From assembly GCA_010094025.1 (NCBI GenBank), contig ML991776.1, forward strand, positions 124,001 to 188,000: a stretch of 64,000 nt of DNA, given 5' to 3'. A program made the position numbers and the translations under genes. Origin of the DNA: Viridothelium virens. Lineage: Eukaryota > Ascomycota > Dothideomycetes > Trypetheliales > Trypetheliaceae. Below, piece by piece: positions 10,488 through 23,403 of this stretch. Below the pieces are notes generated by a model. The model was not told the DNA's origin and searched no databases. It worked only from the letters and a program-made list of their open reading frames with translations. The stretch's first letter is position 1, and each line of letters starts with the position of its first letter.

Positions 10488-11875
10488 ATTCAAGATTGAG
10501 ATACCGTATGCTTGACGTGGACTATAGCCGAGGCCTGAGGATCGAAGCTATTGTCAAATTCAGTGTGATGCAAGTGCACACGTACGCTGATTGTTAATGT
10601 TTGCCTTTTCTGCTTGATAGAGATTGATCTCGATGGGTAGAAAGAAGATGCTGATATATGATATTTAGGGAAATGACCTCGCTCAAGCCTGCATGTGGAA
10701 CGGAATGCAACCATCAAACTCGCATGCGGAATGCAATGCAGCCACCAACTCGCATGCGGAATGAATAATGGCTATACGCGGAGTAATGAAGCATCTTCTT
10801 TGTTCATTCTCGACCACCCTATATGTTAAATGCTGCAATAATGCAAGCCGAGCAGAATGACCGATGGCCGCAAACGTAGTATCAATGGGGAATTCACAAA
10901 GGAGAACCAGTCAACCAAGGTAGGTATGATTAGGTAGAGTGCACGCTAGGCGCTCACATGACCTCACTTATCCTTTCATCTCTCCTCACCGTCCTCCTGT
11001 TGACCCGGACTTGGAAAGCGCTAGATTCCTTGCGGAAAGGACCTTTGTAGGGCATTGGGTCAATTTGAGGATTGGCAGTCCGAAGGTATTCGAGGCAGGA
11101 AGGTGATAGCAGCCACAGGGAATTAGAGATTGTGGCCGATCGGCGGCTAGAGGGAATTCTAGAACGTATACAGTATCACATGGAGTTGTTCGACTTCGAT
11201 AAAATCCACCATTCTCTTGAGTCTATTCACACAATAGCCGCACCCCGAGTCCTTGCTATCTTTCACTGGAGATTATGGATTTCTTGTATCGTTGTATTGA
11301 ATCATGACGTCCTGTTATGATTTGGCCCGTGATTTGCGTCCGTCGTACCATGAACACACCTATTTTGAGCATCACAAGCCATGATTCAAACTCAGATCAT
11401 AAGTCAGCCGCGATGAGTTGTCACTGCGCTGAGTTCCATTCAATTGCCTGTTATATTTGACATGTGAATAGTGCTTGAGTCAATGCGATGATTGAGTTCT
11501 CTCTTGCCCAGTGGATTTTTCGGCCCGGAAGTGCAAGTAGCCTGATTCAGAGAGTCCGCCAATTGATCAGTAGCAATGAAAAAAGGCTCACTAGGCCAGC
11601 ACTCTTCAACATGTCTCTAATTCACCCGAGGTCTGAGTGAGTCTGCGTCGTTGACTCGACAATTCACCATGTAAGGGCAGTCAGAGGCCCATCTTGCTGC
11701 CATGCTCCTTAACATAAAGCTTTCGAAAGTCCAGTACCGTCGACTCTATTCCAGACAGATCGATTTGATATCAGTCTCCTTGCAGATATAGTACATCCCT
11801 CTAGTGTTCTAGAGAAGAATCAGCCTCGGGTCACAGTTTCTTGTTTCTAACAGCTATTTCGCCAGAACGATTCAA
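10488..11875. other. Divergent intergenic region between two unrecognised genes
   Basis: Upstream of both the 678-aa gene (minus) and the 349-aa gene (plus). Contains the degenerate tandem repeat described separately. No gene model could be supported. Confidence 0.5.
10691..10771. repeat. Degenerate tandem repeat, about 30-bp unit, 2.7 copies
   Basis: Three consecutive units begin GCATGtGGAA / GCATGCGGAA / GCATGCGGAA at about 10691, 10722 and 10752. The first two continue through AATGCA..CCAnCAA; the third breaks off. Lies about 200 bp upstream of the 678-aa gene start. Confidence 0.85.
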
Positions 11876-12979
11876 ATGTCCCAGTCATCCCAGGCCGCGG
11901 GAAATACATCTGAGGTAGCGAGCGATGGTGATTGGCAGCGTCTTATCCAAGAAGGCGCTGTGTTGGTCTCTAAATTGGAAAAGGGTCCGAAAGGCAAATC
12001 TGAATGGACGTATAAGAACATGCTGAAGCAGGGCTGGAAACAAGAAGACTGGAACAATGCTTTTAAACCGTTTCTGGAGGGTTCTATTCCTAGGGTCAGG
12101 CTTGCCAGTGTTCTGGAGCTCCTGAAGGTTTCTCACAAAGACAAAGCAGTAGGTGGACGAAACGATTACCAGGTCCTCAAACTTGACCGTGAGCGATTGG
12201 ATCCCAAAGAGCGCGAGCTACTTCAAACTGATGTAAGTTCTTCAGCACATTTCAACCAGTTGAACATACTAAAAGCTGAATCTTAGCCCAACCATGGAAA
12301 CTTTGAGAATGCCTTCAATCCCAAGGATGGAGTACTCCTTTGTCACCGCAATGACAAACCAAAGCGGACCGCGTATGACGGAGCAGGAAGAGAGGTGCAT
12401 CTTCATATACCCCAGCCCCTTTATTGGTCTGATCTGATTTTCCCACAATGGGAGCATTTCGCCGAGCAGGCCGGCTGTGATGCAAGAAATCTCAGATACG
12501 TCTTTAGAAGCAGGATCACCAACGATCTGACTAAGAAGATCATCCGTCGCGCTATTAGAGCAAAGATTAATACTTCAAGTTCGACGCAAGCCTCAGGTGA
12601 CTTGTCAACTAGGACATGGCCCGGTCATACTTTTCGGACCGATTCCGACGAAGGGCGAGCTCTCTTGGCAACACCGAATGCCAGAGGAATCGCGCTGGGG
12701 ATGATAGATCGACCAGAGAAGTATCACGGCAGAGTTATTGAGGAGATTCAAGTATTTCTAGATGATCCTCCTCGTCCTTATACAAGTTCAACTGTACCAG
12801 ATACATGTATGCTCATCCGCATCGTTGACCAGAAACCAAAGCAACAGACACCCCAAGCTTCTCAGCAGAAGGTTGCAGTCGCGAGTAAGGGTCCTTCGAA
12901 GGCTAGGCGAGTCCTCAAGTCGGCCAAAGACACGACGAAGGACACTTTCAAAGAAGGTTGCAAGGGTCAGTCCAATTAG
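11876..12979 (+). CDS. Unrecognised fungal protein, 349 aa
   Basis: Two exons, 11876-12232 and 12287-12979, joined in phase 0 by a 54-bp GT-AG intron (GTAAGT...TCTTAG). The join gives a smooth reading LLQTD-PNHGNFENAF. The N-terminal ~100 residues are charged and helical, with Trp/Lys repeats around residues 45-60; the central part has aromatic and Pro-rich strands; the C-terminal ~45 residues are very basic (Lys/Arg/Ser) and may bind nucleic acid or act as a nuclear signal. No membrane span or signal peptide. I do not recognise the family. The first ATG of the frame was used. Confidence 0.72.
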
Positions 12980-14700
12980 ATCCTGCTTGAAATCATGTGG
13001 CATTCTGTACGAGTAGTGCTACAGATGAGGGTGGTCTGTCATTAGCATTTCCCCATTGTATCAAATCTCCTTATCAAATAGTGTATTGCATGCGGGCATG
13101 CAGTTGTATGAGTAATAGGAACGAGACGCAACTTGCGATCTCAGTGCCCGATACGCTTGACCAAATGAAATCTCATCCATAAGACCCCATTCTTTGGAAA
13201 CCTTTGAATTGCCGACACTTCAAGGTCATCCATCTCGTACGCACCTCCTATTGCTTTTCTGTACAGCTGAGTACGTTGGGAGTATAAAGCCTCTTTCGTA
13301 CCAGAGATACGAGCTTCGCTAGCAACGTCATATGTCGTTGGAGGGAGCCGGAAGTTGGTAGTTATGTCCGACCGTTATGTACGACCATCTACTTTGCAAT
13401 AGATAGGCTGGCATCTGTCCCGCTGTTTTGGCTTGTTTCCACGCGGTTTGCAGGTGTACGGATGGATATCTGAAGTCGTTTTCCCAGTTCTTTGTACTGC
13501 AGTAGTTACAGAAACAAAAAGGTGTAAAAGAATGAAGCTTCAGGAAATCTAGTCCCATCTGAGTTATCACACCATTGTACAGAGGTAGGATAGAAGGGGT
13601 TGCAAGCGTGGAACCTCTGCTCGGGAGAAGGAGTCGGAGTCGAAGTAGTGGAGTACGGAGTATGGAATACCGCAGGCAGGTGCAGGAAAATATTATGTCG
13701 TAGGCTAAACCCTATACGGTAGGGTAGAGTAAGCATCACCAACGTCTCCTAAAACCATCCAAATTGGGTGTAGCGCAGCCGAGAAATCCTACACCCATGC
13801 CCAAACCTAGATACCTAGGTACGTACCGTACATACACCAAGACATCGATTTCAATACTTTTCATCTCAACAAGTGTCAGTCGAAACCCTGGGTAATTACG
13901 CAATATCTATTCTGTCCAGTCATTGCCCAAATACTTTGACTTCGGAACTCTAGACTGCACTCCGTACTCATTTTCTTTCTGCATGTATTATTTCCCATGT
14001 GTTTAGTAAGTCTGTACAGATCTGTGCAGATTTATTCAGAGCTTTAGCATCCGCCGCCGCCGCACGCAATCGTACATGCTTCATCGCCATGGGATCCGAA
14101 AGGATGATTAACTTCGGATGAGCTCGCGCAAATCTAACCTGACAGACAAGGGGTCGAAGTCTAGTGGACGAGGAGCTATATTTGGCTGAAAGGTATTGGT
14201 GGGTTCTTTTGACTTTTGATCCTGGCTAAGCCCAAACCATTCCCATACGATACAACTCTTGTTTGTAGGGACATCAGCTTCGTGGCCACTCCTCGACGAG
14301 ATTCGCGAGTCTTTCCTATTGATCGTCGGACTTTACCGAACCAAGGTCAGTCCTGGATTTTTCCGGACTCAGGATTCTCCAGCCGGGATTGATACATTTA
14401 TGTACGTGGCCGCGCGCATGCAAGTCTAGGGTCATGGGTGTCTCCACCTGACCAAGATGATGCTTCAACGTTTATCTCCGCGCTTCTTGCGGTAACTGGA
14501 CAAGAGTATGGTTATGAAGTAGAGACTGCGGGGTATCTTGTATCTGGTTCGAGCTCGAGGAAAGGTGATTAGCTTCATACATACACTTACAGGCCTATAA
14601 GAGCTTTCTATCCTCGACCCAAACCAGCCCACACGATATTGCTATTTCCCAACTTCTGCCGCACATTTCGACCCCAAATATCCACAAAATATCTGTCCAG
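12980..14700. other. Gene-free stretch, about 1.7 kb, ahead of the broken GMC gene
   Basis: No supportable gene. Around 13800 there is a short palindromic-looking CCTAGGTACGTACC stretch. The missing 5' exon of the GMC gene, if there is one, should lie near the 3' end of this interval; I could not find an ATG-bearing exon with a convincing join. Confidence 0.45.
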
Positions 14701-16435
14701 GACGATACTCGCCTCGATTTCATTGTCGTTGGTGGAGGGACTGCCGGCAACACCGTCGCTGGCCGTCTTGCTGAGAATCCCAATGTCCGAGTCCTAGTTC
14801 TCGAAGCTGGGGTTGGCAACTCCAAGGACATTGAGGAGATTCGAACTCCTGCGGAGGCCATGCAGCTACGAAATAGCAAGTACGATTGGGCCTACAAGAC
14901 TACTATGGTCAAACGGGACGACTACGAGCGTATCGAAAAACCAAACACCCGCGGAAAGGCTCTCGGGGGTAGTTCCTCTCTGAACTACTTTACCTGGGCT
15001 CCAGGGTCCAAGGGAACCTATGGTATGTGGGAGGAATACGGTGGAAAAGAATGGACTTGGGACCCTCTTGTCCCTTACCTTCGGAAACCTGCCACCTACT
15101 ATGACGATGAGAAGGCCTATCCTGAGGAGTTAACGAAAATTGGTGGAGGAGGTCCCATCCCAATTGCTCACTCTGCACTTATTCCGGAGATGCAGCCTTT
15201 CCGTGATCTTCTCACCGAGGCCTGTAAATCCACTGGACATCCAATTACCGAAAATATCTTCGATGGTACAATGCTTGGCTTGATCCATAGCGTGAATACT
15301 ATATACCAAGGTCGTCGCTCTGGTAATTTCTTATCTGTCGCAGACAAATCAAACGTCACTATTCTTCCGGAAGTGCATTCCAAGCGATTGATTATCGACG
15401 AAGCTTCCCGTACTTGTAAGGGTGCTACCGTTATTACGACTTCTGGACAGGAGAAAAGCTTTTTCGCTACTCGTGAAGTCATCGTCTCGCAAGGGATTTT
15501 TCGAAACGCCGAAACTGTTGATGTTAAGCGGTATCGGTCCCGCACCAGAGCTAGCTAAGCATAGCATTCCACTGATTGTTGACTCGCGCTGGGTTGGTCA
15601 AAATCTTTTGGATCATCCGGGTGTGCCGTTTGTCCTTCGTGTCAAAGATGAGTACGGCATGGATGATTACATTCTACGAAAGGGGACCCCAAAGCACGAT
15701 CATGCCTTGAATGCCTATAGCAAAGGTTATGGTGGTCCAATGGGATCTGGATTCCTGGAGCTGGTTGGATTCCCTCGTATCGACAACTACCTTGAAAGAT
15801 CTCCTGAATATCGTGCTGCAAAGGCTTCCAACGATGATCGTGATCCTTTCTGTCCGTACGGACAGCCTCATTTCGAGCTCGACTTTGTCTGTTTGTTTGG
15901 CAGCGCCTTCCAATGGCACTATCCAACTCCAAGTGAGGGCAGTTACATCACTGTGATGGTGGATCTTGTCCGCCCTGTCTCCGAACCCGGCGAGATCACC
16001 TTGAATAGCGTCGACCCACTGCAGCAAGCAAATATCAATCTGAACTACTTCAATAATGACCTTGATATCATTGCTATTCGGGAGGGTATCAGGTACGCGT
16101 ATGATATTCTGAAACATGGCGAAGGATTCCAAGATATTGTTCTCGGCAAATACCCCTGGAAGATGCCGTTGCATGACGATGAACTAATGAAGCGGACTGT
16201 GCTTGACCGCTCGCAAACATCATTCCACCCTTGCGGCACTGCTCGTCTGTCCAGAAACATTCAGCAGGGAGTCGTTGATCCTAGTCTTAAGGTCCATGAA
16301 GTCAACAATCTGCGTGTCATCGACGCTTCTGTGGTCCCTGTTATTCCTGATTGTCGAATCCAGAACTCTGTTTACATGGTGGCCGAGAAGGGTGCGGACT
16401 TGATCAAGCAAGATCACAAGGACATCTATGCTTAG
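14701..16435 (+). pseudogene. GMC-family oxidoreductase, frame broken once
   Basis: FAD-dependent glucose-methanol-choline oxidoreductase; substrate unknown. The dinucleotide fold FIVVGGGTAGNTVAGRL, the EAG at the end of strand two, the RGKALGGSSSLNYFTW signature, the active-site SQTSFHPCGTARL and the C-terminal RVIDASVVPVIPDCRIQN motif are all present, so both halves belong to one gene. The frame changes at a run of five T (15497-15501): four T would read SQGIFETPKLLMLSGIGP, the family sequence. Also no ATG lies in frame ahead of the FAD motif; the first in-frame ATG (14860) would drop it. A short 5' exon may exist. Either a recent pseudogene or a base-call error. The 3' half is otherwise intact to its stop at 16435. 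Confidence 0.85.
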
Positions 16436-17425
16436 GCGGGGCCTGTGCTGGAATCGGGGTACGATGCGCTTAATCATCTATCTCAAGTTAATCAGATCCA
16501 TATTGAAACGTGATAATACGTTGTCCACTCCAATCCTAGTGTTAGAAACGTTTTCACGATCCCTAAATCCTCGCAACTGCAGATTGAGGACTATCCCCGG
16601 CCATCTATCCCAGGAACACTTGTACCCCAAAGTCCAGGTAAGACCTATTTTCAGAACCCAAAAATCATGCGCACTGATATCCAATTTCCATCCACTTCTC
16701 GATGGATCGGAAGAGGGCACAAAATTTCGTGCAGCATGGTGGCACCCTTTCAACTTCTTCTTACCTAGACCCTACCTATTGGGGTAACGCCATTGCGGCA
16801 GGGGTATAACAGAAAATCCGTGAGCCCTGAGCCAATTGCGATTTTAAATGCCCTCAGTACCACCGAAATAACCAAGAGACGTAGATTTTTCTTTGGTACG
16901 AGCAGCCAATCCCGCTCCCAGTCATTTCTGCCGTACCCAAGTGTCTGTGATGGCCACAGTGACCAGGTCAGAAACTCACGATCCAACAAGTTGCGCATAC
17001 CTACAATTGATTCTTCAATGCAAGTAGCGCCGACGAAAGCATAGACGGGGGAGTACTCCAGCCTTATTGCCGACTAAAGAAACATGTGAACGCTTATATG
17101 ATCTGTACTTTTCAATAGCGTTCCCTTTGCTGCTAACATTTGCATCCTTGGAGCTTGACAGATGAATAGCAACATTTGCACACGTAGTCGTTTTCATCCT
17201 TACTTCACAAAGAAGTCAATACCCAACATCCAATAAAATGCAAAATGCTATGAGGAGATCACGATATCGACTTGGAGATGTGGTACACCATGCAACGCAA
17301 ATAAAGGGAAAAAGAGACGAATTCTGTCCAGATACCGTAATGTCCATGCAATGTCGGAAAGAAAATCTTCAAATAACACGTATCTGTCTAGTATCCACAC
17401 TAGCTCCATCCTGTCGCTAGTCCTC
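16436..17425. other. Convergent intergenic region
   Basis: Between the 3' ends of the GMC gene (plus) and the APSES-type regulator (minus). No gene or repeat found. Confidence 0.5.
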
Positions 17426-18922
17426 TCACCATGCATTTCGATATACCTCTCGCTTCTCAGAGGAGTCAAGGGAGCTTGCCCAAGTCTGATTTCCTCCGAG
17501 GCTCAATAGCGTCTCAGCAGCCTGCAACTCCTCATCGCCAACGGCCTTATTCGTGCGCTCCTCCGCTTTTGAAGGCGGCGAGGAAGCCCCTTGCAGCCCT
17601 GCATCTGCCCTCTTCCTCTTCTTGAAGTAACGCCCTCCCTGCTGACCATGACTCGGTGGCGGACCAATTTCTGCTGAGACCGGCCTGTCGAAAGGGGTGG
17701 CCGGCATTGACCGAGGAGCACTTGTCGGCGCTGGTGCCTTCTTTGTCCGGGAATTGATTGGAGTGAAGGCTCGCACAGGTTGGGTTTTCGGGGAGACTGG
17801 CGAAGAAGACCGGCGCTGAGGAGTTTCGCGATAGTTTGTCTCACGATCACTGTCAGTGTCGATGTCAGCGTCGGTATCGCTAAGCTGTTTGTAGGTTCGC
17901 TTTTTCTGTGATCGCAAGCGTCTTGGCGGGGCTGGAGACGCAATTCGACTATTCATGGTGCTTTCAGAGTCATCGCTAGCTTGTGCTGAAGTGCAATCGG
18001 TTTCTTCAGGGATTTTGGTGGAAGGGGCTCCCCTACGCAGCTGATTCATTCGCTGTGTACAGTCTCTTATGATGTCCCTCGGCATCTTGTAGTTTCCGAA
18101 ATCGGGATGGCCGGGATGCAGACATTCTGCCGGAAAGTTGTAACCAAAGATTGGCGTCAGCGCCCAACGAATATGGTAACAGAAAGTAGTGCACACTGCT
18201 CGAGCAGCTTCAAAAGGCATCCAGTAGCCTTGAGCAATGATGGAACCGCCAGTAATGCTATGGGTAATATCACGAAGGCCAGGATTCCGGTCCAACGACT
18301 TGGCAGGAGCGGTCTGTCACCATAAGGTCAGTTTCGCTCTAAAGGGGCCAACTGCAGGATTGTATTGGACTGACCTTGACAAGACCAAGAGCTTTGAAGA
18401 AAGGTGTGATGCGAACCAGTCCAACATTGCAATCCCACATTACTCCCCAGGACTCGCCATTGGAGTCGAAAGTATAGCGAAAGACTATCTGACAGTAAGC
18501 CAAATTTTCAAAATTCTCGGATTATTGGGACTTGAAAGCTTCTTACCATCAAGTGCTTCAAGTCCCGTCTTTGCAGTCAGGGTCCGTTTGTCACTTGTGT
18601 AGGGAATGTGCTTCGTGCTCCGTGCAATCTGTCCGAGCGGCTTGATGTTGAATTGTTTCTGCTTAGCTTTCATTTGATCAGCAAGCTCAGCATTTTCTGG
18701 TTCACCCTCATGAGGCTGATAATTCCCAGGATGATCCCATGTAGTCACCAGTGATCTTCTCCTCAAAGGTCCAGGGGATGGCGGCGTTGGAGAATTGGAG
18801 CTTTGACTATCAGTTGGTGTTGCCGAGGACATTCGCTCAGGGGTCGAAGATGTTGAGATAGTTGAAGTGTATGGTGACTGAATAAAGTCCAATGCAGGGT
18901 TGAGCAATGACTGTATTCTCAT
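17426..18922 (-). CDS. KilA-N/APSES-type transcription regulator (Xbp1-like)
   Basis: Sequence-specific DNA-binding regulator. Three exons: 18922-18547, 18484-18375 and 18313-17426; GT-AG introns of 62 and 61 bp; 457 aa. The DNA-binding domain spans the joins: FRYTFDSNGESWGVMWDCN, VRITPFFKALGL, then GGSIIAQGYWMPFEAARAV and FCYHIRWALTPIFG, the pattern of the KilA-N/APSES fold seen in yeast Xbp1 and fungal relatives. N-terminal Ser/Pro-rich and C-terminal Ser/Pro/Arg-rich flanks look disordered and hold several SP/TP sites. The start MRIQSLLNPA was preferred because LLNP starts are usual in this group; the frame stays open another 116 codons upstream with an ATG at 19270, so a longer form is possible. 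Target genes cannot be inferred. Confidence 0.88.
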
Positions 18923-21437
18923 GATATCTGGAGAAATTGTGTAGGCTTCGAAAGCGTGACTGAAGAGGGCAAGATTGGTAAGGCCAATCGGATAGCTCTG
19001 GGCAAGTGAAACGTGCTCAATGCCTGCTCTGGGCCTGAAAGTGTCAGTAGGCCTGCCTCTTATCTCCTTTGGTCTTGAGTCAACCCAAGCCAAACGCAGA
19101 GCATTGCTGCAGTTTTTGAGTACGTGCCAACATGGCAACGCAGTCTTGTAAGTGTGGCGTAAAGTGCGGTCAGGTAATTCAATGAATTCAAAGAGAGTAT
19201 GACCCCACTCCCTGGAAGGCTGCAGAGCATTATGCACATGTGTGGCTAAGGCATGTCTCATATGTCTCATTAAACAGTTCTAGATCAGTACAGATCTTTG
19301 ATGCACTAATGTTCTTGCCTCTGTGGCTTTGTCGTCGGCCGTTCTCAAGCTACTGGGTGCAAACATGAATCGAGAACAGATCTTTGTGTCTGTTTCTGCA
19401 GGCGTTGAGACTTAGGAATCCCTTCCTATCCCGCTGCTTTCAAGGGCAAAATCAGGGCAGGGACAAGGATTGCAGTCAAAATGACTTCTCGCTCCTATCA
19501 TTCCCTTGGCGGCTTTTACATAGGCACTGAAAGGCCTGCAATTACGAAAACAATTCGACCAAACGACACAGCAATGCCATTCTTTGAAGTGGTCCCTAGG
19601 AGGACGCGCAATGACAAGCAGGAACAGAAGCAGAGAGTCCCGTTCAAAATCGCTTCAACGCTACCGAAACATGTCAGTGCGGGCGGAATCTTGCTGCTTC
19701 ATGTCCACCCATGTCAAAGCCATTCGATCTGAGTGGATTAGAGAGCGCAATGCATGAGCCTTTACCCTTCGACAGGTTTGGTTCAAGGAGAAGTAGGCCG
19801 AAGCTTACGGCGCTAGAGCAACTGGCTTCCGAATAGTTATGCGGACGTCCACATCCCTAGGGCTTCTTGCCACACTGACAGAGAGACTCTGGAAACTATC
19901 TTTTCATGTTGCATATTTAGACACTTGACGAGACGACTGAGATCTCGGTGTTGTTTTCCAGCGCCTTGCAAAATTCTGGACATCCCCTCAAGCACAGGAG
20001 CGTGAGCGAATCTTTAGGAGATAGTTTTGGGCGAAGTGAATGAGGCGGTTTTGAACATGGATCGACCATGGACCCAGTTGGCTCATAGGCGTATAGTCTA
20101 GAGCATAGACCGCTGTGCAAGCAGGCTAATGCGTAACATCTTTCCGAGCTGTGCGGAAGGCCATTAGTCCCTTTCAAGTTGACAAGCACGACCAGCGCCA
20201 GACTGCAGGAACAGGCTGTTCTCCCGGTTTCTGGGACCAGTGATGGGACTAGCGAGATGCAGCTATCCGTTTGATTGCATTGCCGCCGTGGCCCCACATC
20301 CACATTTCAGGAGACATCCACCGCCAAAGGGAACCTTGATTGCTTGACGAGCGCATCGCACGGGAACTCGAGTCGAGTTCGATCTGAGTATCTTACAAGG
20401 TGTGGCAACACGTCACCAACGAGATGAAGGCACCAGAGGCCCGATTCGCTGAGTTGTGGTTAGTAAGGAGAGAAATGTCGGCGCTGGCGTGCACGTGGGA
20501 TTGTAGCAGCAAGAGCCTGCAGCCGGCCATGCATGGCGTTTACGCGTCAACTCGTGAGAAGAACGTGGGTTTCCTTAATGTGGTAGCCAATCAAGCAGCA
20601 ATGACGATAGCCCGGTATCGAACAGCAAGAATTTCTGCGATTAGACATCACTCGCAAGCCCGCTCACTCACCGCTTGATTGTCTGACTTGAGATCTGCTT
20701 TTTGGGTCGCTCTCAAGTGGAAAGGCCTTCTCCACTCAACTACTTGGGGGGCCCAGTCATGGGTTTTGCGACTGCGATGAGGTCGGCCATCCCGTGCTCC
20801 GCATCTCTGAGGCTTTCAACGGCCAAAAGGATCCAAAGTGGCAAGACTCATGCTCACGAAGGTCAACGATCTTTCCGATTCCAGACTGAGCGGTACTACG
20901 AGCCGTCCAAAGCCATTCTACCGAGTTTCGAGACGAGAAACCCCTAAAAGACGACAAATCGATCAACATGTCCGAGAGGCATTACCTGAGTATCAGAATT
21001 TGGCGTTAATTGACCCGTCTCCCGTTTTGTAAGACCGAGTCGCAAGGGAGAAAGACCTCTAGACACTGACCCGCTCCTTCGGAATGCTTATGTGCTCTGT
21101 ACAGCTAGCCGTAGATCTTGAGCGGTGTGAAACTGAATTCTGGATTAAGCCGATCCAGCACAAACTCGAAGTCTGAGCGGAGGGTAGAGTAGGCTACGCG
21201 CTTGGCAAATATGCAGCCTTCCGCCCAAGAACGTCTTCTCTGATTTTAGCTCTGGGGTCGGATAAGCTACGTGGCCTTTCGGCTGAAACGGTTGTTCGAG
21301 TACTCTCCAAGCAGTGGCGAGACCAATATTGAAGTTTGGTCAATGGCTCGCCAGCTCGGGACTGACCAAGATAGTAGATAGACACAGTACGATGACTCGG
21401 CCGCCGTGGTTTTCCCTGATGATAGATCCTAAGATGC
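18923..21437. other. Long upstream region of the APSES-type regulator, about 2.5 kb
   Basis: Largest upstream interval of any well-supported regulator here. The first ~350 bp stay open in the regulator's frame. Beyond that I see only scattered short frames. Long leaders and promoters are common for fungal regulators; nothing here proves it. Confidence 0.5.
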
Positions 21438-22633
21438 TCATTCCTCGCGGTCGGAGGTCTTTGCTGGCTTTTTAAACCCTGCCATGGCCTTATCAACTCC
21501 ACTCATCCACCTGACGACTCTTTGGAGACTAGCAGGCAAGACCCCATACCACTTTATATAGCGCGCGTAAGCAGGTATACTGAGCTCTCCGCTGTACCCT
21601 GCCTGAACCATATCCACGATTTTCTTTACTAGATCAAGAGGTTCCACGATAGGGCCGAAGAAAGACGATGGTGTCTCGACGCCTTCAAACATATCTGTGC
21701 CTAATTGGCCCGGTGTGACAAGAATCGTGCGAACATTCTTGGCACCAACGTCGGTCATCTCGTTGAGCTCAGCCCGTAGCGATGCATGCATTGCAATGAG
21801 ACCTGATTTTGCAGCTGTGTAGTCCGACAGTCGAGCGGCACCTAAATGTGCAAGGACGGATGAGATTGTCACGATAGTGCCTCCGGTCAGAGACTGAACC
21901 ATTTTAGGCAAGAATACCTGAATAGTGTGGAAATGCGCCAATAGATTTACTCGAAAATTACTTCGCTTTTCATAAGCGTAGTCTGCAAATGGAAGCATGA
22001 GTTTCAACTTACCTATCGATTTCGCTTGAAGACAGATCCAGTAATCTTTTTCCGTTGACAACACCCGCGTTATTGATGAGAATCGTTGGTGTGCCGAGCT
22101 TGTTTGCACCGGGTCAACTCATTGCTTCGCTTCGAATACGCTGCCCAAGATGAGACACAATAAGCCAGACTCACCTCATCCGTAATCCTATTAGCCACAT
22201 CCTCAAGCTCACACCTTTCACTGACGTCACATTTGTAAAACGACACGCCTTTGGCTTCATCTTGCTCTTTCAGATCGAGTACTGCAACACTAGCTCCTCG
22301 CATGCCAAATGTCTCGGCAAGAAGAAGACCTAGCCCACTGGCGCCGCCTGTAATCACGACCACTTCTTCGCTCAGCTGGATTTCTCTTGCTGGTCCGTAA
22401 GCGAGACGCCGATTCGCAATTGCAAGTGTCCAGACAAGTGATACCACGATAGCTCCACAGGCCGTAATCGTCAACAAACGATCGGACAGTGAAGCTCCCC
22501 GCGCAAGGACCATCAAGGGAATCATCCACGCGTAAAACGCGCAGACACCCAGATCATTGGAGCCAGGGAGGAATAAATCAATATTGAATCGCTTGTACCA
22601 TGCCACTGGATGACCACCTTTGCGTGCAGGCAT
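21438..22633 (-). CDS. Membrane-anchored short-chain dehydrogenase (SDR16C/RDH10-like), 355 aa
   Basis: Three exons: 22633-22175, 22098-22013 and 21960-21438, joined at GT-AG introns of 76 and 52 bp. An N-terminal hydrophobic part (two segments, about residues 25-45 and 52-70) precedes the nucleotide motif TGGASGLG, then NNAG, then YTAAK with the upstream ISSV serine. This layout matches SDR16C-type enzymes that sit on the ER or lipid-droplet membrane and oxidise or reduce retinoids, steroids or long-chain alcohols. The C-terminal WYGVLPASLQRVVRWMSG is the usual end of this group. The second acceptor (GCGAAG) has little pyrimidine but is the only nearby one that keeps FRVNLLAHF in frame. Substrate unknown. 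Confidence 0.88.
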
Positions 22634-23403
22634 TGTACAATATCATTGCTTTCGATGTCGCGGCAAATGTCAAGGATGTGATGACGAGGCGAGAGCGCCG
22701 CAAACACCTGAAAGGATTGTTGACGCGCTCTGACGGTTGGTGCTATGTACTTCCTACTCTACTGCACAGGATCCACGTCAGAGGCGTAGCCGCACCACGC
22801 CAGTGCTTCTTCAATACGGAATAGCGCAATACTACGCACGTCTTAAAACAGCATATTAAAGGGTGTGGTCACCTTGCAACTGCCACGCGTTTTAGCGTCG
22901 ACAGCATTGATACACTATAACTAAATAATGACGGGGCGTCATGATGCTTTCTTCTTGAGATCTAAAGTACATTGCGCACCCCTGTACATCATCTAAGATC
23001 AGTACTAAGCCATATCGAGAGATACCATCCCAGAAAGCGTGCTGAATAGTTTTAGGAATGTAGAATTATATTTATCCGACCGACTTTATGTAGGGGATTG
23101 AAGCAACGTCAGCCTGCACACTGGACTTGCTAACAGATGACCATCCGTCCGAGTTCAGGGGAAATGATTATGGAATAAGACCACCACGCTAATAGTAGCG
23201 TACAAACTCCAGGCTGAAATGAAAGGCCGCTTCGTAATCTATATCATGATATCAATCTCAGGGATCTAGCTGAAGCAGAAAATTCCAATGCGTGAATATG
23301 AACTTTGATGCGATATTGAGGAAGAGTAATGCATGTCAGGCAAGAGAATGGAGGTGATGTAGTGCGCAAGACATTCACCAGCTCAAACAATGTGACAGTG
23401 GAT
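22634..23403. other. Intergenic between SDR and kinase genes
   Basis: Upstream of the SDR and downstream of the kinase. No gene seen. Confidence 0.5.
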
